In this document: piece by piece, positions 31,066 through 39,431 of the stretch
How positions within the stretch are numbered: the stretch's first letter is position 1
Layout of the letters: every line of letters begins with the position of its first letter
Assembly: GCA_905221455.1 (NCBI GenBank)
Contig: CAJNDF010000004.1
Location: forward strand, 62,001 to 126,000
DNA: 64,000 nt
Reading direction: 5' to 3'
Source: a bacterium
GTDB lineage: Bacteria; Bacillota; Bacilli; Lactobacillales; Streptococcaceae
The notes under the pieces: model-generated
Told to the model about the DNA's origin: nothing
Seen by the model: only the letters and a program-made list of their open reading frames with translations
The model's database searches: none
Program-made: the position numbers and the translations under genes

Positions 31066-31273
31066 TGGAAAAACATATTTTCGGATGCGACAAATGTTGT
31101 ATCCTTTTTTGTATCCCTTTTTTAAAAAAGAGGGTCTGCTTTAGGGTCTGTTTCTGACTCCTTTTGTGACTCCCTTTTTAGCAAAAGAATACCAAGGAAT
31201 ACCAAAAACAAAAATAAAAAACGTTGATTTAACAACGTTTTACCAAGGAATGCGAAAGAATGCAAAGGAATAA
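31066..31273. repeat. Gap between tRNA-Ser and ssrA with five sets of short adjacent direct repeats
   Basis: The gap contains doublets in close succession: TGTATCCTTTTT/TGTATCCCTTTT (31098 and 31110), AGGGTCTGCTTT/AGGGTCTGTTTC (31131 and 31143), TGACTCCTTTTG/TGACTCCCTTTT (31155 and 31167), GAATACCAAG/GAATACCAAA (31187 and 31197), and GAATGCGAAA/GAATGCAAAG (from 31248). The first three repeat every 12 bases and the last two every 10. No intact gene is present. Tandem short repeats beside tRNA and tmRNA 3' ends resemble integrase arm-binding sites, so this may be a scar of an integrated element; that is inference. Confidence 0.55.
31211..31240 (-). terminator. Terminator of ssrA
   Basis: Minus-strand AAAACGTTG/CAACGTTTT with a six-base loop, followed by TTTATTTTTG. 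It is about 35 bases past the mature 3' end of tmRNA. Confidence 0.8.
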
Positions 31274-31618
31274 TGGAGCCGGTGGGAGTCGAACCCACGT
31301 CCAAACACCTGCCAACATATTTGTCTACAACCATAGGTTATGTATTAGTTTAACAATCCCTCGACACATAACTCAAGCCTAGAAACTGCGAGTCTATCAA
31401 TCTCTTATCAAGTCGCTAGACAAGACTTGATCGTATCTCGCTAATAATAAGACCTGTCATTGAACACGAGCAATCCAAATCGGGTCACGCCTGCTGGTTT
31501 TTAGGCAGCTAGAGCGTAAGAAGTGTTATTTTTTGCAGTTATATTTAACTGAGCGTTTACGTCGCCACACGAGTCGCAAAATATGCCTCATAATGCCTGT
31601 CGAATCCGTAACGACCCC
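31274..31618 (-). ncRNA. ssrA: tmRNA (SsrA)
   Basis: A 345-base tmRNA that rescues stalled ribosomes. The 5' end GGGGTCG pairs with the 3' CGGCTCC of the tRNA-like domain, and a T-arm (GTGGGTTCGACTCCCAC) lies near the 3' end. The tag frame is at 31501-31536 and encodes AKNNTSYALAA, the streptococcal degradation tag read by Clp proteases. The CCA is not encoded. The sequence between has the complementary stretches expected of pseudoknots. Confidence 0.97.
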
Positions 31619-31634
31619 AAAAGACAGTAAAACC

Positions 31635-31663
31635 ATTATACCTTATCTAACACAAAAATGCAA
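31635..31663 (-). promoter_or_regulatory. ssrA promoter
   Basis: Minus-strand TTGCAT (31658-31663), 17-base spacer, perfect TATAAT (31635-31640). The start falls about ten bases before the mature tmRNA. Confidence 0.7.
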
Positions 31664-31679
31664 AAAAGAAATCAACTAA

Positions 31680-32315
31680 CTACACAAGATAGTCTTTCAA
31701 AGCTTTTGTCAAAACCTGATAACCAGCAATACTGAGGTGCAGTCCATCAGTTGTATAGTCTTTTTTTAGTTGGCCTGCCTGGTCTGTCAAACTATCAAAA
31801 ACTGACACAAATTCTACCTGCATATAGGCAGAAGCAAGCTCTTGATAGGCTTGATTCCACTCCTGAATTTTTTCATTTGTGCGGATATAGACAGTCTGCT
31901 TGTACTCTTCTCCCTCATTGACAGGCAAAATGGAAAGCAATTTAATCTCTGTCAATGGATAATCGCGAGCAATGGATTGAATGATCGCTTCGAGATTATT
32001 GAGAGCATCATTCAAAGGCACATCTTTTCCGATATCGTTCGTCCCAATCAGAAGGACAATTTTATCTATCGCTCCACCATAAAGATGAGCATCAAGGTTA
32101 TCTAGCAACAGCCCTGTCTGATATCCTCGAATGCCTCAATTGACAATCGTCTTTGCATTCCCAAACAACTCCTGCAGAGGGTAATATTCGACAATGGAAT
32201 CCCCAATAAAGAGAATATCTGGCTCTACAACTGACACTTGATTTAGGTAACGATACTTGATTTGGATTTTTTCTTGTTCCTTTAGGAGCCAATTTTCTAA
32301 TAACTGTACTGCCAC
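31680..32315 (-). pseudogene. SGNH/GDSL-type lipase/acylhydrolase interrupted by an in-frame stop
   Basis: Read from GTG at 32315 (GGAG eight bases upstream), the frame begins MAVQLLENWLLKEQEK and contains the block I serine in FIGDSIVEYY. It then meets TGA at 32136-32138, codon 60. The same frame continues in perfect family register (GIRGYQTGLLLDNLDAHLYGG, block III GTND, block V DGLHLS) to codon 211. The stop replaces what I recall as Arg (CGA) in relatives, a single C-to-T change. The catalytic Ser and the Asp/His pair end up on separate fragments, so function is probably lost. A restart at TTG 32108 is possible but would lack the Ser. A sequencing error cannot be excluded. Confidence 0.85.
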
Positions 32316-32316
32316 T

Positions 32317-33144
32317 TCATTCTCCTTTTTCTAACCAATTTTCCAAGACTTGATAAACTCCTCCTTGGCTATTGGCTGGCGCTAGAGCAGTCGCCACAGC
32401 TTTGGCCTTATCATCAGCATTTTCCATCGCATAGGCAATTCCAGCCATTTCAAGCATTTCAACGTCATTTTCACTGTCACCAAAAGCCATAATTTCTTGG
32501 GAGTTCAAGTCCCAACGCTTGAGTAATTCTTCCAAGCCCCATGCTTTATGAATTCCCGCTTGGAGGATATCAATGCAACCATATCCACTCGATACAGCCC
32601 GGACACGACCATCAAAGAGGTCATTAATCTCTTCCAAGACCGAACTCAAACGCTCCTCGCCAACAACCATGCTCATCTTGAGAACACCACCAAAGAGGTC
32701 AGAGGTTAACTCATCCACAAACTGCATCCGTTGGTAGAATTTTTCAATCATTTCTGGAGTCATAAAACTTTCAAGTTCTGTAAAAATCGTTCCTTCCTTG
32801 ACGAAACCACCCTTCATACCCGTTACAACAAATTGATTTTGACACTCTAGATCCTTGAAATGAGCCAAAGCCTTGTCGACAATGGCATCATCCCAAGTCT
32901 GAGCTTGAATCAATTCGTTGTTTTCAAATATACGAGCACCGTTGGCAACAACCAGAACCACTCGATCCACCAAGTGCCCCAGTAATTGCCTCATGCGGTG
33001 AATTTCATTGCCCGTCGCAATGACAAAACGAATACCCTGTTGATCCAACTGATCTAAAATCTTTTCCAAGCGCGGGAGATCCAGCTGGCCTCTAGCATCC
33101 AGCAAGGTCCCATCCATATCCGTCGCAATTACCTTAATAGTCAT
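32317..33144 (-). CDS. Cof-type HAD hydrolase
   Basis: A 275-residue HAD phosphatase of the Cof/YidA class. Motif I is ATDMDGTLLD (nucleophile Asp9), motif II is in RFVIATGNE, motif III Lys lies near 205, and motif IV is AFGDSENDVEML. The C2-type cap between motifs II and III fits sugar-phosphate or flavin-phosphate phosphatases; the substrate is unknown. It lies 21 bases after the CapA-like gene, and its stop is two bases before the GDSL start, so the three are one operon. Confidence 0.92.
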   Translation of the reverse strand: MTIKVIATDMDGTLLDARGQLDLPRLEKILDQLDQQGIRFVIATGNEIHRMRQLLGHLVDRVVLVVANGARIFENNELIQAQTWDDAIVDKALAHFKDLECQNQFVVTGMKGGFVKEGTIFTELESFMTPEMIEKFYQRMQFVDELTSDLFGGVLKMSMVVGEERLSSVLEEINDLFDGRVRAVSSGYGCIDILQAGIHKAWGLEELLKRWDLNSQEIMAFGDSENDVEMLEMAGIAYAMENADDKAKAVATALAPANSQGGVYQVLENWLEKGE

Positions 33145-33165
33145 TTCATTTCCTCTGGATTCAAG

Positions 33166-34485
33166 CTAATCCCACTTCAATCCCACATGTTCGTTCATTT
33201 CTTTGTAGGCTGTATCAATTCGTTCCTTAGTTGCTTCATCTAACTGGTCACGATGACTACCACCCTCTATGAAATCTTCCAAGATATAGGTTTGATAATG
33301 ATATAAAGGATAGCCTTCTGGTGAAAAGGTTCCCTTTGGTGTTCGATTGACCCAAGTAGGATGAGCTTTAGCTGTTCCGATAGTTGTTTTTCCATCCTTC
33401 TTCTTAATGGTCACGTCCATGAGAACGCCACGTTCAGTCCACTTAGCATTTTCTTCATCTCCCATAGATTCAATCCGTTGATTGGAAATGAAGTTCCCCA
33501 TTGAATAGATAATGAGTTTCTTGTCTCCATCTTTTTCAACCGTTTCAGATGGTTCAACAACGTGAGGATGCCCTCCAAAGATGATATCCGCCCCCCAATC
33601 AATCATCTTGTGATAAAGAACTTTTTGTTCTTCAGTTGGTTCCAATCGATACTCGACACCCATTTGAGGCATGATAATGGTGATATCCGCTTCCTTTTCC
33701 GCCCGTTCAATTTCAGCCTTCATCTTATCTTCGTTTAAATCTGAAAGATAACGATTATAGTCTTCCTGAGAAATATACTGCTCAATTCCATTAAATCCAT
33801 AAGAATAAGCCAAAAGTGCAACCTTAATACCATTCACTTCCTTAATGACCAGCGGAGCCTGATCACGTGGTTCGTGCGTATAAACTCCTATTGGAGTGAT
33901 TCCAGCTTTCTCAATAATATCGGCCGTTGAAATAACTCCCTCAATTTGCGAATCCAAAATATGATTATGAGCCAAATCTAGCACATGATAACCTGCATCC
34001 TTAATGGCATCCATAACTTCAGCAGGAGCATTAAATAGAGGATAACCTGCTAAATAATGATCCTTATTGATGGTTCCTTCAAAATCACCAATAGCTAAGT
34101 CTGCTTGCTTAAGCCAAGGTGTCACATACTCAAAATTCTCATGAAAGTCATAGGTACCGTCTTCTTTTTTAGCTGAAAAGAAAAGTCCATCGTGGTAGAG
34201 CAAATCCCCGTGAGCCATAATTCTGGCAGTTTTTTCCTCTTCCTGCTCCTGAGACTTTTGCTTAGTCCCTTCTTGAGAAATGGTATCCTTTTTTTGACTG
34301 GTCAAGGGAATTCCTTGGAAGCTTTCAAACAACAAGACCAAGCCCATTGATAAAGCAACTGCTAGCAAGAGTACCGCCACAAAGCCTTTATTGCTCCACT
34401 TGCGATAACTCCTAAAAAAGTTTACCAAGCCCTTCATAAAACGAAAAGCTAAACCACCCTGATTTCTATCTTGTCTTCTTTGCAT
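33166..34485 (-). CDS. CapA family protein (poly-gamma-glutamate synthesis-like metallophosphatase fold)
   Basis: A 439-residue protein starting MQRRQDRNQGGLAF, with GGGAG seven bases upstream; longer readings run into the promoter. A basic N-terminus and one membrane helix (about residues 35-55) anchor a large external domain. The CapA motifs are AHGDLLYHDG, FEGTINKD, LDLAHNHILD, PQMGVEYR and FGGHPHVVEP, the last giving metal-binding His residues. No capB or capC is present, so polymer synthesis is not implied; such orphan CapA proteins in streptococci have unknown function. Extended -10 TGATATAAT lies at 34526-34534. Confidence 0.88.
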   Translation of the reverse strand: MQRRQDRNQGGLAFRFMKGLVNFFRSYRKWSNKGFVAVLLLAVALSMGLVLLFESFQGIPLTSQKKDTISQEGTKQKSQEQEEEKTARIMAHGDLLYHDGLFFSAKKEDGTYDFHENFEYVTPWLKQADLAIGDFEGTINKDHYLAGYPLFNAPAEVMDAIKDAGYHVLDLAHNHILDSQIEGVISTADIIEKAGITPIGVYTHEPRDQAPLVIKEVNGIKVALLAYSYGFNGIEQYISQEDYNRYLSDLNEDKMKAEIERAEKEADITIIMPQMGVEYRLEPTEEQKVLYHKMIDWGADIIFGGHPHVVEPSETVEKDGDKKLIIYSMGNFISNQRIESMGDEENAKWTERGVLMDVTIKKKDGKTTIGTAKAHPTWVNRTPKGTFSPEGYPLYHYQTYILEDFIEGGSHRDQLDEATKERIDTAYKEMNEHVGLKWD

Positions 34486-34659
34486 CTTCATTCTCCCTAC
34501 TTTCTTATGCAAGCCTTTTCTTTTTATTATATCACAGATAAGTAATTCTTTCACAATTAAATTGAACTTCCTATCTATTTTCTATAAATCCTAAAGGCTG
34601 TAATACTTTCAATCCTTGTCATTTTGTGTTATCATGTAGAGGTAATGAAAGGAGAGAAA

Positions 34660-35271
34660 ATGTCTGCTATAGAACGTATTACAAAAGCTGCTCACTTAAT
34701 TGATATGAACGATATTATCCGCGAAGGGAATCCGACTCTTCGCGCAGTTGCTGAGGAAGTCACTTTCCCCTTGTCTGACCAGGAAATCATTCTCGGTGAA
34801 AAAATGATGCAATTCCTTAAACATTCCCAAGATCCTGTCATGGCTGAAAAGATGGGGTTACGCGGTGGGGTTGGACTTGCTGCTCCTCAATTAGATATCT
34901 CAAAACGCGTTATCGCTGTTTTGGTACCAAATATTGTTGAAGAAGGTGAAACTCCACAGGAAGCTTACGACCTGCAAGCCATTATGTATAATCCAAAAAT
35001 CGTCTCTCACTCTGTTCAAGACGCTGCTCTTGGCGAAGGAGAAGGTTGCCTGTCTGTTGACCGCAACGTGCCTGGCTATGTTGTTCGCCATGCCCGCGTT
35101 ACTGTTGACTACTTTGACAAGGATGGAGAAAAACACCGTATCAAACTCAAAGGCTATAACTCCATCGTTGTTCAGCATGAAATTGACCATATTAACGGAA
35201 TCATGTTTTACGATCGTATCAATGAAAAAGATCCATTTGAAGTTAAAGATGGTTTACTGATTTTGGAATAA
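34660..35271 (+). CDS. def: Peptide deformylase
   Basis: A 203-residue type 2 (Gram-positive) deformylase that removes formyl from nascent protein N-termini. Motif 1 is [10 protein letters not shown], motif 2 EGCLSVD with metal-binding Cys, and motif 3 [10 protein letters not shown] with the two His and catalytic Glu. The start at 34660 has GGAGAG just upstream and gives the N-terminus [16 protein letters not shown] that I recall for pneumococcal Def; an upstream ATG-like reading is rejected. It diverges from the CapA gene. Confidence 0.97.
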   Translation: MSAIERITKAAHLIDMNDIIREGNPTLRAVAEEVTFPLSDQEIILGEKMMQFLKHSQDPVMAEKMGLRGGVGLAAPQLDISKRVIAVLVPNIVEEGETPQEAYDLQAIMYNPKIVSHSVQDAALGEGEGCLSVDRNVPGYVVRHARVTVDYFDKDGEKHRIKLKGYNSIVVQHEIDHINGIMFYDRINEKDPFEVKDGLLILE

Positions 35272-35276
35272 AGAAA

Positions 35277-35301
35277 ATCCCGTTGCAAGACGGGGTTTTG
35301 T
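35277..35301 (+). terminator. Weak terminator after def
   Basis: CCCGT (35279-35283) and ACGGG (35290-35294) form a five-base stem ending in GTTTTG. It overlaps the presumed -35 region of rlmB, so read-through into rlmB is plausible. Confidence 0.5.
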
Positions 35302-35303
35302 GT

Positions 35304-35309
35304 TATAAT
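35304..35309 (+). promoter_or_regulatory. -10 element just before rlmB, possible leaderless start
   Basis: Perfect TATAAT at 35304-35309. A transcript would begin about seven bases later, at 35316, which is the A of the rlmB ATG. TTGCAA at 35283-35288 is a possible -35 with a short 15-base spacer. Confidence 0.5.
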
Positions 35310-35315
35310 AGAGGC

Positions 35316-36044
35316 ATGAAAACAAATGATATTGTCTATGGCGTCCACGCCGTTACCGAAGCCCTCCTTGCAAATACTGGAAACAAACTCTACCTACAAG
35401 AAGATCTCCGAGGTAAGAATGTTGAGAAAGTCAAAGAACTGGCTACAGAAAAAAAGGTATCCATTTCTTGGACTTCAAAAAAATCCCTCTCTGAGATGAC
35501 CGAAGGTGCTGTTCACCAAGGTTTTGTTCTACGAGTGTCCGAATTTGCCTATAGCGAGCTGGATCACATCCTTGCCAAAACACATCAAGAAGAAAATCCA
35601 CTGCTATTGATTCTGGATGGTCTAACTGATCCTCACAACCTAGGCTCCATCCTGAGAACAGCCGATGCGACCAATGTTTCAGGTGTCATCATTCCCAAAC
35701 ACCGTGCTGTCGGAGTGACTCCTGTCGTTGCCAAAACGGCCACAGGTGCTATTGAACACGTTCCAATTGCTCGAGTAACCAATCTAAGCCAAACTCTGGA
35801 CAAACTCAAGGATGAAGGTTTCTGGACCTTTGGAACAGATATGAACGGTACTCCTTGCCACAAGTGGAATACAAAAGGAAAAATCGCCCTCATCATCGGA
35901 AATGAAGGAAAAGGCATCTCTAGTAACATTAAAAAACAGGTCGATGAAATGATTACCATTCCCATGAATGGGCATGTTCAAAGTCTCAATGCCAGCGTTG
36001 CTGCAGCCATCCTCATGTACGAAGTTTTCCGAAATAGACTATAA
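35316..36044 (+). CDS. rlmB: 23S rRNA (guanosine-2'-O-)-methyltransferase, SpoU family
   Basis: A 242-residue TrmH/RlmB-type methyltransferase. The N-terminal substrate-binding domain (IVYGVHAVTEALLA) precedes a SPOUT knot domain with the three family motifs: LDGLTDPHNLGSILRTADA, LIIGNEGKGIS and NGHVQSLNASVAAAI. Ribose methylation of 23S rRNA near the peptidyl-transferase centre is the expected role. The start MKTNDIVYG is family-consistent, but GAGG is only one base before the ATG, so initiation is unusual. A tRNA target cannot be ruled out. Confidence 0.92.
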   Translation: MKTNDIVYGVHAVTEALLANTGNKLYLQEDLRGKNVEKVKELATEKKVSISWTSKKSLSEMTEGAVHQGFVLRVSEFAYSELDHILAKTHQEENPLLLILDGLTDPHNLGSILRTADATNVSGVIIPKHRAVGVTPVVAKTATGAIEHVPIARVTNLSQTLDKLKDEGFWTFGTDMNGTPCHKWNTKGKIALIIGNEGKGISSNIKKQVDEMITIPMNGHVQSLNASVAAAILMYEVFRNRL

Positions 36045-36080
36045 AAAAGTTTCCAGTCATCTGATTGGAAACTTTTTTAT
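36045..36080. terminator. Bidirectional terminator between rlmB and trxB
   Basis: AAAAAAGTTTCCA and TGGAAACTTTTTT form a 13-bp stem with a ten-base loop, with A- and T-runs on either side. It directly follows the rlmB stop and precedes the converging trxB stop. Confidence 0.92.
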
Positions 36081-36082
36081 GA

Positions 36083-36994
36083 TTAACTATGTTCTGTAAT
36101 AAACTTGTAAGCTTCTTGACCAGCGATAGCGCCATCTCCAACTGCTGTTGTTACTTGGCGAAGGTCTTTTTGGCGAACATCTCCAACTGCAAAGATACCA
36201 TCAACTGCAGTTTTCATGTGGTTATCTGTCACAATCCAGCCTGCCTGATCTTGAATATTCAATTCTTTAACAAAATCGCTAACAGGGTCCAAACCAACAT
36301 AGATAAAGACACCACCAAAGGCTTGCTCTGTCACTTGACCTGTTTTCACATTTTCAAAAACAACAGATTCTACTCGGTTTTCACCCTTGATTTCCTTAAC
36401 TACAGAATCCCAGATAAAGCTGACTTTCTCATTAGCGAAAGCACGGTCTTGCAAAACCTTTTGGGCACGAAGTTGGGCACGACGGTGAACAATGGTGACA
36501 GTCTTAGCAAAACGAGTCAAGAAGAGGGTTTCTTCGACAGCTGAATCTCCCCCACCAACTACCAACAAATCTTGGTCACGGAAGAAAGCACCATCACACA
36601 CAGCACAGTAAGAAACACCACGACTGTTCAGTTCTTCTTCTCCAGGCACTCCCAAAGGACGGTGTTTAGAACCAGTCGCTACGATGACTGTACGTGTTTC
36701 ATATGTTTGGTCATCAGTAATCACTTTCTTAAAATCACCATGATCTTCAACATTTTCAACATAACCATAAATGTGCTCAACACCAAAATTTTCAAGCGGT
36801 TCAAACATCTTTTCAGCCAATTCAGGTCCACTAATATTAGCGTATCCTGGGTAATTTTCGATATCCGATGTATTATTCATCTGACCACCTGGCAGACCAC
36901 CTTCAATCAAGCCTACTTTAAGATTGCTTCGAGCAGCATACAAGGCTGCAGTCATACCTGCGGGTCCAGCACCGATAATAATAGTATCGTACAT
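36083..36994 (-). CDS. trxB: Thioredoxin reductase
   Basis: A 303-residue low-molecular-weight thioredoxin reductase. The FAD-binding GAGPAGMTAALYAAR (about 8-22), the redox pair Cys130/Cys133 in VSYCAVCDGAFF, the NADPH site VVGGGDSAVEE, and GIFAVGDVRQK are all present. It keeps cytosolic thiols reduced and supports ribonucleotide reductase and peroxidases. It is followed by a terminator and is 66 bases downstream of the DUF4059 gene, probably a separate or weakly linked transcript. Confidence 0.96.
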   Translation of the reverse strand: MYDTIIIGAGPAGMTAALYAARSNLKVGLIEGGLPGGQMNNTSDIENYPGYANISGPELAEKMFEPLENFGVEHIYGYVENVEDHGDFKKVITDDQTYETRTVIVATGSKHRPLGVPGEEELNSRGVSYCAVCDGAFFRDQDLLVVGGGDSAVEETLFLTRFAKTVTIVHRRAQLRAQKVLQDRAFANEKVSFIWDSVVKEIKGENRVESVVFENVKTGQVTEQAFGGVFIYVGLDPVSDFVKELNIQDQAGWIVTDNHMKTAVDGIFAVGDVRQKDLRQVTTAVGDGAIAGQEAYKFITEHS

Positions 36995-37059
36995 ATAGAT
37001 TCCTTCTTTCTTGTTGTAACTATCTTTATTCTAACTCTTTCTTGTCAATCAAGCAAGGA

Positions 37060-37284
37060 TTATGCCTTGAAAACAAGAATTAAACTCATAACCGCAAAGG
37101 ATAATACTGGAACTACCAATACTCCAATCATAATCATATCATAGAGATGGGCTTGGCGAGCCTTGGCTGTCTTATCAACTCCCGACATGGCTCTTAGTCC
37201 AATCCAAATCCCTAAAAAAATCAGGACGAGGATGGTGGTCAAGATCAAACTCTCGAAATATAAAGAAAATAGTTGCAGTAGCAT
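37060..37284 (-). CDS. DUF4059 small membrane protein
   Basis: A 74-residue protein with two hydrophobic helices (about 10-32 and 50-72) joined by a polar loop with MSGVDKTAKARQ. I recognise it as the streptococcal DUF4059 family, function unknown, found beside trxB in pneumococcus as I recall. The start at 37284 has GAGAG upstream; an ATG four codons earlier (37296) is also possible. It is located between the amino-acid transporter genes and trxB. Confidence 0.82.
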   Translation of the reverse strand: MLLQLFSLYFESLILTTILVLIFLGIWIGLRAMSGVDKTAKARQAHLYDMIMIGVLVVPVLSFAVMSLILVFKA

Positions 37285-37361
37285 GATTTCTCTCATTTCT
37301 ATCTTTTTTAAAGAGTAAACTCAGCTAGTCCAGCTAACTGAGTTTTTCTTTATCTATTATA

Positions 37362-38105
37362 TCAAATATAAGTCCGTTTGTAACTAGCAAAGAATTCTTT
37401 TGTCCGCTCTTCTTTAGGATGGTGGATAATCTCATCCGGAGTGCCAGACTCGATGATTTTCCCCTTATCTAAGAAGAGAATCTTATCAGCAACTTGGGCT
37501 ACAAAGGACATATCATGACTGACCAAAATCATGGTCTGACCTGACTTCGCAGCATCTGCAATAGACTTTTCTACTTCTCCGACCAATTCTGGGTCAAGGG
37601 CTGAAGTTGGTTCATCTAAGAGCAAGACATCTGGTTTCATCGCAAGTGCACGCGCTAGGGCAACCCGTTGCTTCTGTCCACCTGATAAATGGCGAGGGTA
37701 ATGGTTTTCACGGTCAGAAAGCCCAACCTTAGCCAACTCTTCCTTGGCAATCTTAGTTGCTTCTTGGTCAGATAATTTCTTAACCACAACCAAGCCTTCT
37801 TTCACATTATCAAGTGCTGTGCGGCGTTCAAACAAATTAAACTGTTGGAAAACCATTGACAGCTTACGACGTAGGGCAAGGATTTCTTCTTGAGTGATTT
37901 TAGAAAAATCAACTGAGAAATCATCAATCTTAATCGAGCCACTATCAGGAGTTTCAAGATAATTGAGACTGCGAAGGAAGGTTGATTTTCCAGCTCCTGA
38001 AGAACCAATCAAGGCTACGACTTCTCCTTTTTGGATATCCAAGTCCAGATGATCCAAGACAGTCTGTCCTGAAAAGGATTTACTTAAATTCGAAATCTTA
38101 ATCAT
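37362..38105 (-). CDS. Polar amino acid ABC transporter ATP-binding protein
   Basis: A 247-residue ABC ATPase of the GlnQ/HisP class. Walker A is GSSGAGKSTFLR (about 33-44), the Q-loop is in VFQQFNLF, the signature is LSGGQKQRVALARAL, and Walker B is VLLLDEPTSALDPE followed by the switch His in VSHDMSF. It shares one base with the permease gene upstream. Amino acid uptake is likely; the specific substrate is unknown because no binding protein is encoded here. Confidence 0.94.
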   Translation of the reverse strand: MIKISNLSKSFSGQTVLDHLDLDIQKGEVVALIGSSGAGKSTFLRSLNYLETPDSGSIKIDDFSVDFSKITQEEILALRRKLSMVFQQFNLFERRTALDNVKEGLVVVKKLSDQEATKIAKEELAKVGLSDRENHYPRHLSGGQKQRVALARALAMKPDVLLLDEPTSALDPELVGEVEKSIADAAKSGQTMILVSHDMSFVAQVADKILFLDKGKIIESGTPDEIIHHPKEERTKEFFASYKRTYI

Positions 38106-38905
38106 TAACGAAGGTCTCCTTTCACATCCGTTTGCACTGTATCAGGTGCAGAAATAGCCATTTTTCTCTCGATGAAACGACCGAGGCTTTCAATTCCGAT
38201 ATTGACTACCCAATAAACAAGGGCAACGGAGATGAAGCGTTCAAAATAGCGGTAATCAGCTCCACCCAAAATCTGAGCTTGGGCAAAGACTTCCACAACA
38301 CCCGCACTAAAGGCTAGGGACGTGCCCTTGGTCAAGCCGATTAGGGAATTGATCAAAGTTGGAGTCGCTACAACGGCCGCATTTGGAATAATCACGCGAC
38401 GATAAACTTGTGCTCGAGTCATACCCAGACTGCGTGCCGCCTCAATCTCACCAGGATTAACTGAGAGAATCGCTGCACGAATGGTTTCACTGGCATAAGC
38501 TGCCTCATTGAAAGCAAAGGCTACAATCGCAAAAGCAGCCGCTGGAATCGCATTGATATTGAGACCAGTACCCCATTGCTGATTGAGGGCTTTCAAAGCC
38601 AAAGGAATCCCGTAGTAGGTCAGCATAAGCTGAACCAAAATCGGTGTTCCTTTTAAGAAACTAACAAAGAAGGCCTGTAAGGGATATAAGATCTTGACAC
38701 GATTGATTTTCACAATGGCAAAAATCAGCGCCAAAACCAAGCCAAAAAGGGCCCCACCAATGGTCAACATAATTGTTGTTGGAAGTTGTTGGACAATTCT
38801 TGGAATCCCATCAAAGACCGAACGCAGGCTAAACAGCTTGCCATCCGGAATCAATTGCATCAAGTTCTGGTACCAATCTGATGCTAAAATCGTTGTAACA
38901 TTCAT
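38105..38905 (-). CDS. Polar amino acid ABC transporter permease
   Basis: A 266-residue permease of the His/Glu/Gln/Arg family with about five membrane helices. The cytoplasmic EAA loop is EAARSLGMTRAQVYRRVIIPNA (about residues 155-176), which docks to the ATPase. The family entry segment ALIFAIVKINRV is near 58-69. The gene lies directly upstream of the ATPase. The system lacks a linked solute-binding protein, which must be encoded elsewhere or be absent. Confidence 0.93.
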   Translation of the reverse strand: MNVTTILASDWYQNLMQLIPDGKLFSLRSVFDGIPRIVQQLPTTIMLTIGGALFGLVLALIFAIVKINRVKILYPLQAFFVSFLKGTPILVQLMLTYYGIPLALKALNQQWGTGLNINAIPAAAFAIVAFAFNEAAYASETIRAAILSVNPGEIEAARSLGMTRAQVYRRVIIPNAAVVATPTLINSLIGLTKGTSLAFSAGVVEVFAQAQILGGADYRYFERFISVALVYWVVNIGIESLGRFIERKMAISAPDTVQTDVKGDLR

Positions 38906-39062
38906 AAAAACATCCTCTCCTGATAATGATTCATTCTACCATACTTCTGCCGTCAATGAAATTATTTGCTACGGTCAGATACAGACTTTGTCTACCTACT
39001 AGTTTATCATACTTTGAAACAGGGAGGTTATATATTTTATCTATCAAAGAGATAAGTAAAAA

Positions 39063-39419
39063 CTATTTCAGTCCCAATTCTTCGTAAGCTTTTCGATAAC
39101 CGATTTGCTTAACAGTTCCATTCTCCACTAAAATCGGACGTTTTAATAACATACCGTCGCTTGCTAGCAATTGAGCTGCTTCTTGGTTTGACAGACTTCC
39201 TACCTTATCTTTTAGTCCAAGTTCCCGGTATTTGATTCCACTAGTGTTGAAAAATTGTTTCAATTCGAAACCTGAGGTTTCTAGCCAGTTCAAAATCACT
39301 TCTTGGCTTGGTGTTTCTTCGACGATGTGAACAGCTTTGTAGTCCACACCGAGTTGGTTTAATTCTTGTTTTGCTTTTTTACAAGTTGAACATTTTGGGT
39401 ATTCGATAAATTCTAACAT
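39063..39419 (-). CDS. ArsC/Spx family thioredoxin-like protein
   Basis: A 118-residue protein starting MLEFIEYPKCSTCKKAK; a GTG three codons upstream lacks a ribosome site. CSTC near residues 10-13 is the redox motif and LLKRPIL provides the conserved Arg-Pro of ArsC/Spx proteins. It resembles the YffB/arsenate-reductase-like group more than Spx itself, because the Spx-type RNA polymerase contact residues are not obvious. It ends an operon with ogt and an acetyltransferase. Confidence 0.87.
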   Translation of the reverse strand: MLEFIEYPKCSTCKKAKQELNQLGVDYKAVHIVEETPSQEVILNWLETSGFELKQFFNTSGIKYRELGLKDKVGSLSNQEAAQLLASDGMLLKRPILVENGTVKQIGYRKAYEELGLK

Positions 39420-39431
39420 GTGTTTCACTTT

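Noticed and set aside
31098..31178. CRISPR-like array
   Set aside because: The repeats are 10-12 bases, differ between sets, and have no spacers of constant length; no cas genes occur in the window.
31122..31334. Open frame of about 70 codons on the minus strand covering the tmRNA 3' end
   Set aside because: It runs through the tmRNA acceptor domain and its terminator; no ribosome site. Only its last residues look protein-like and are discussed as a possible scar.
34486..34554. Longer N-terminus for the CapA-like protein
   Set aside because: The extension would begin inside the promoter (TGATATAAT at 34526-34534) and bypass the GGGAG ribosome site seven bases before 34485.
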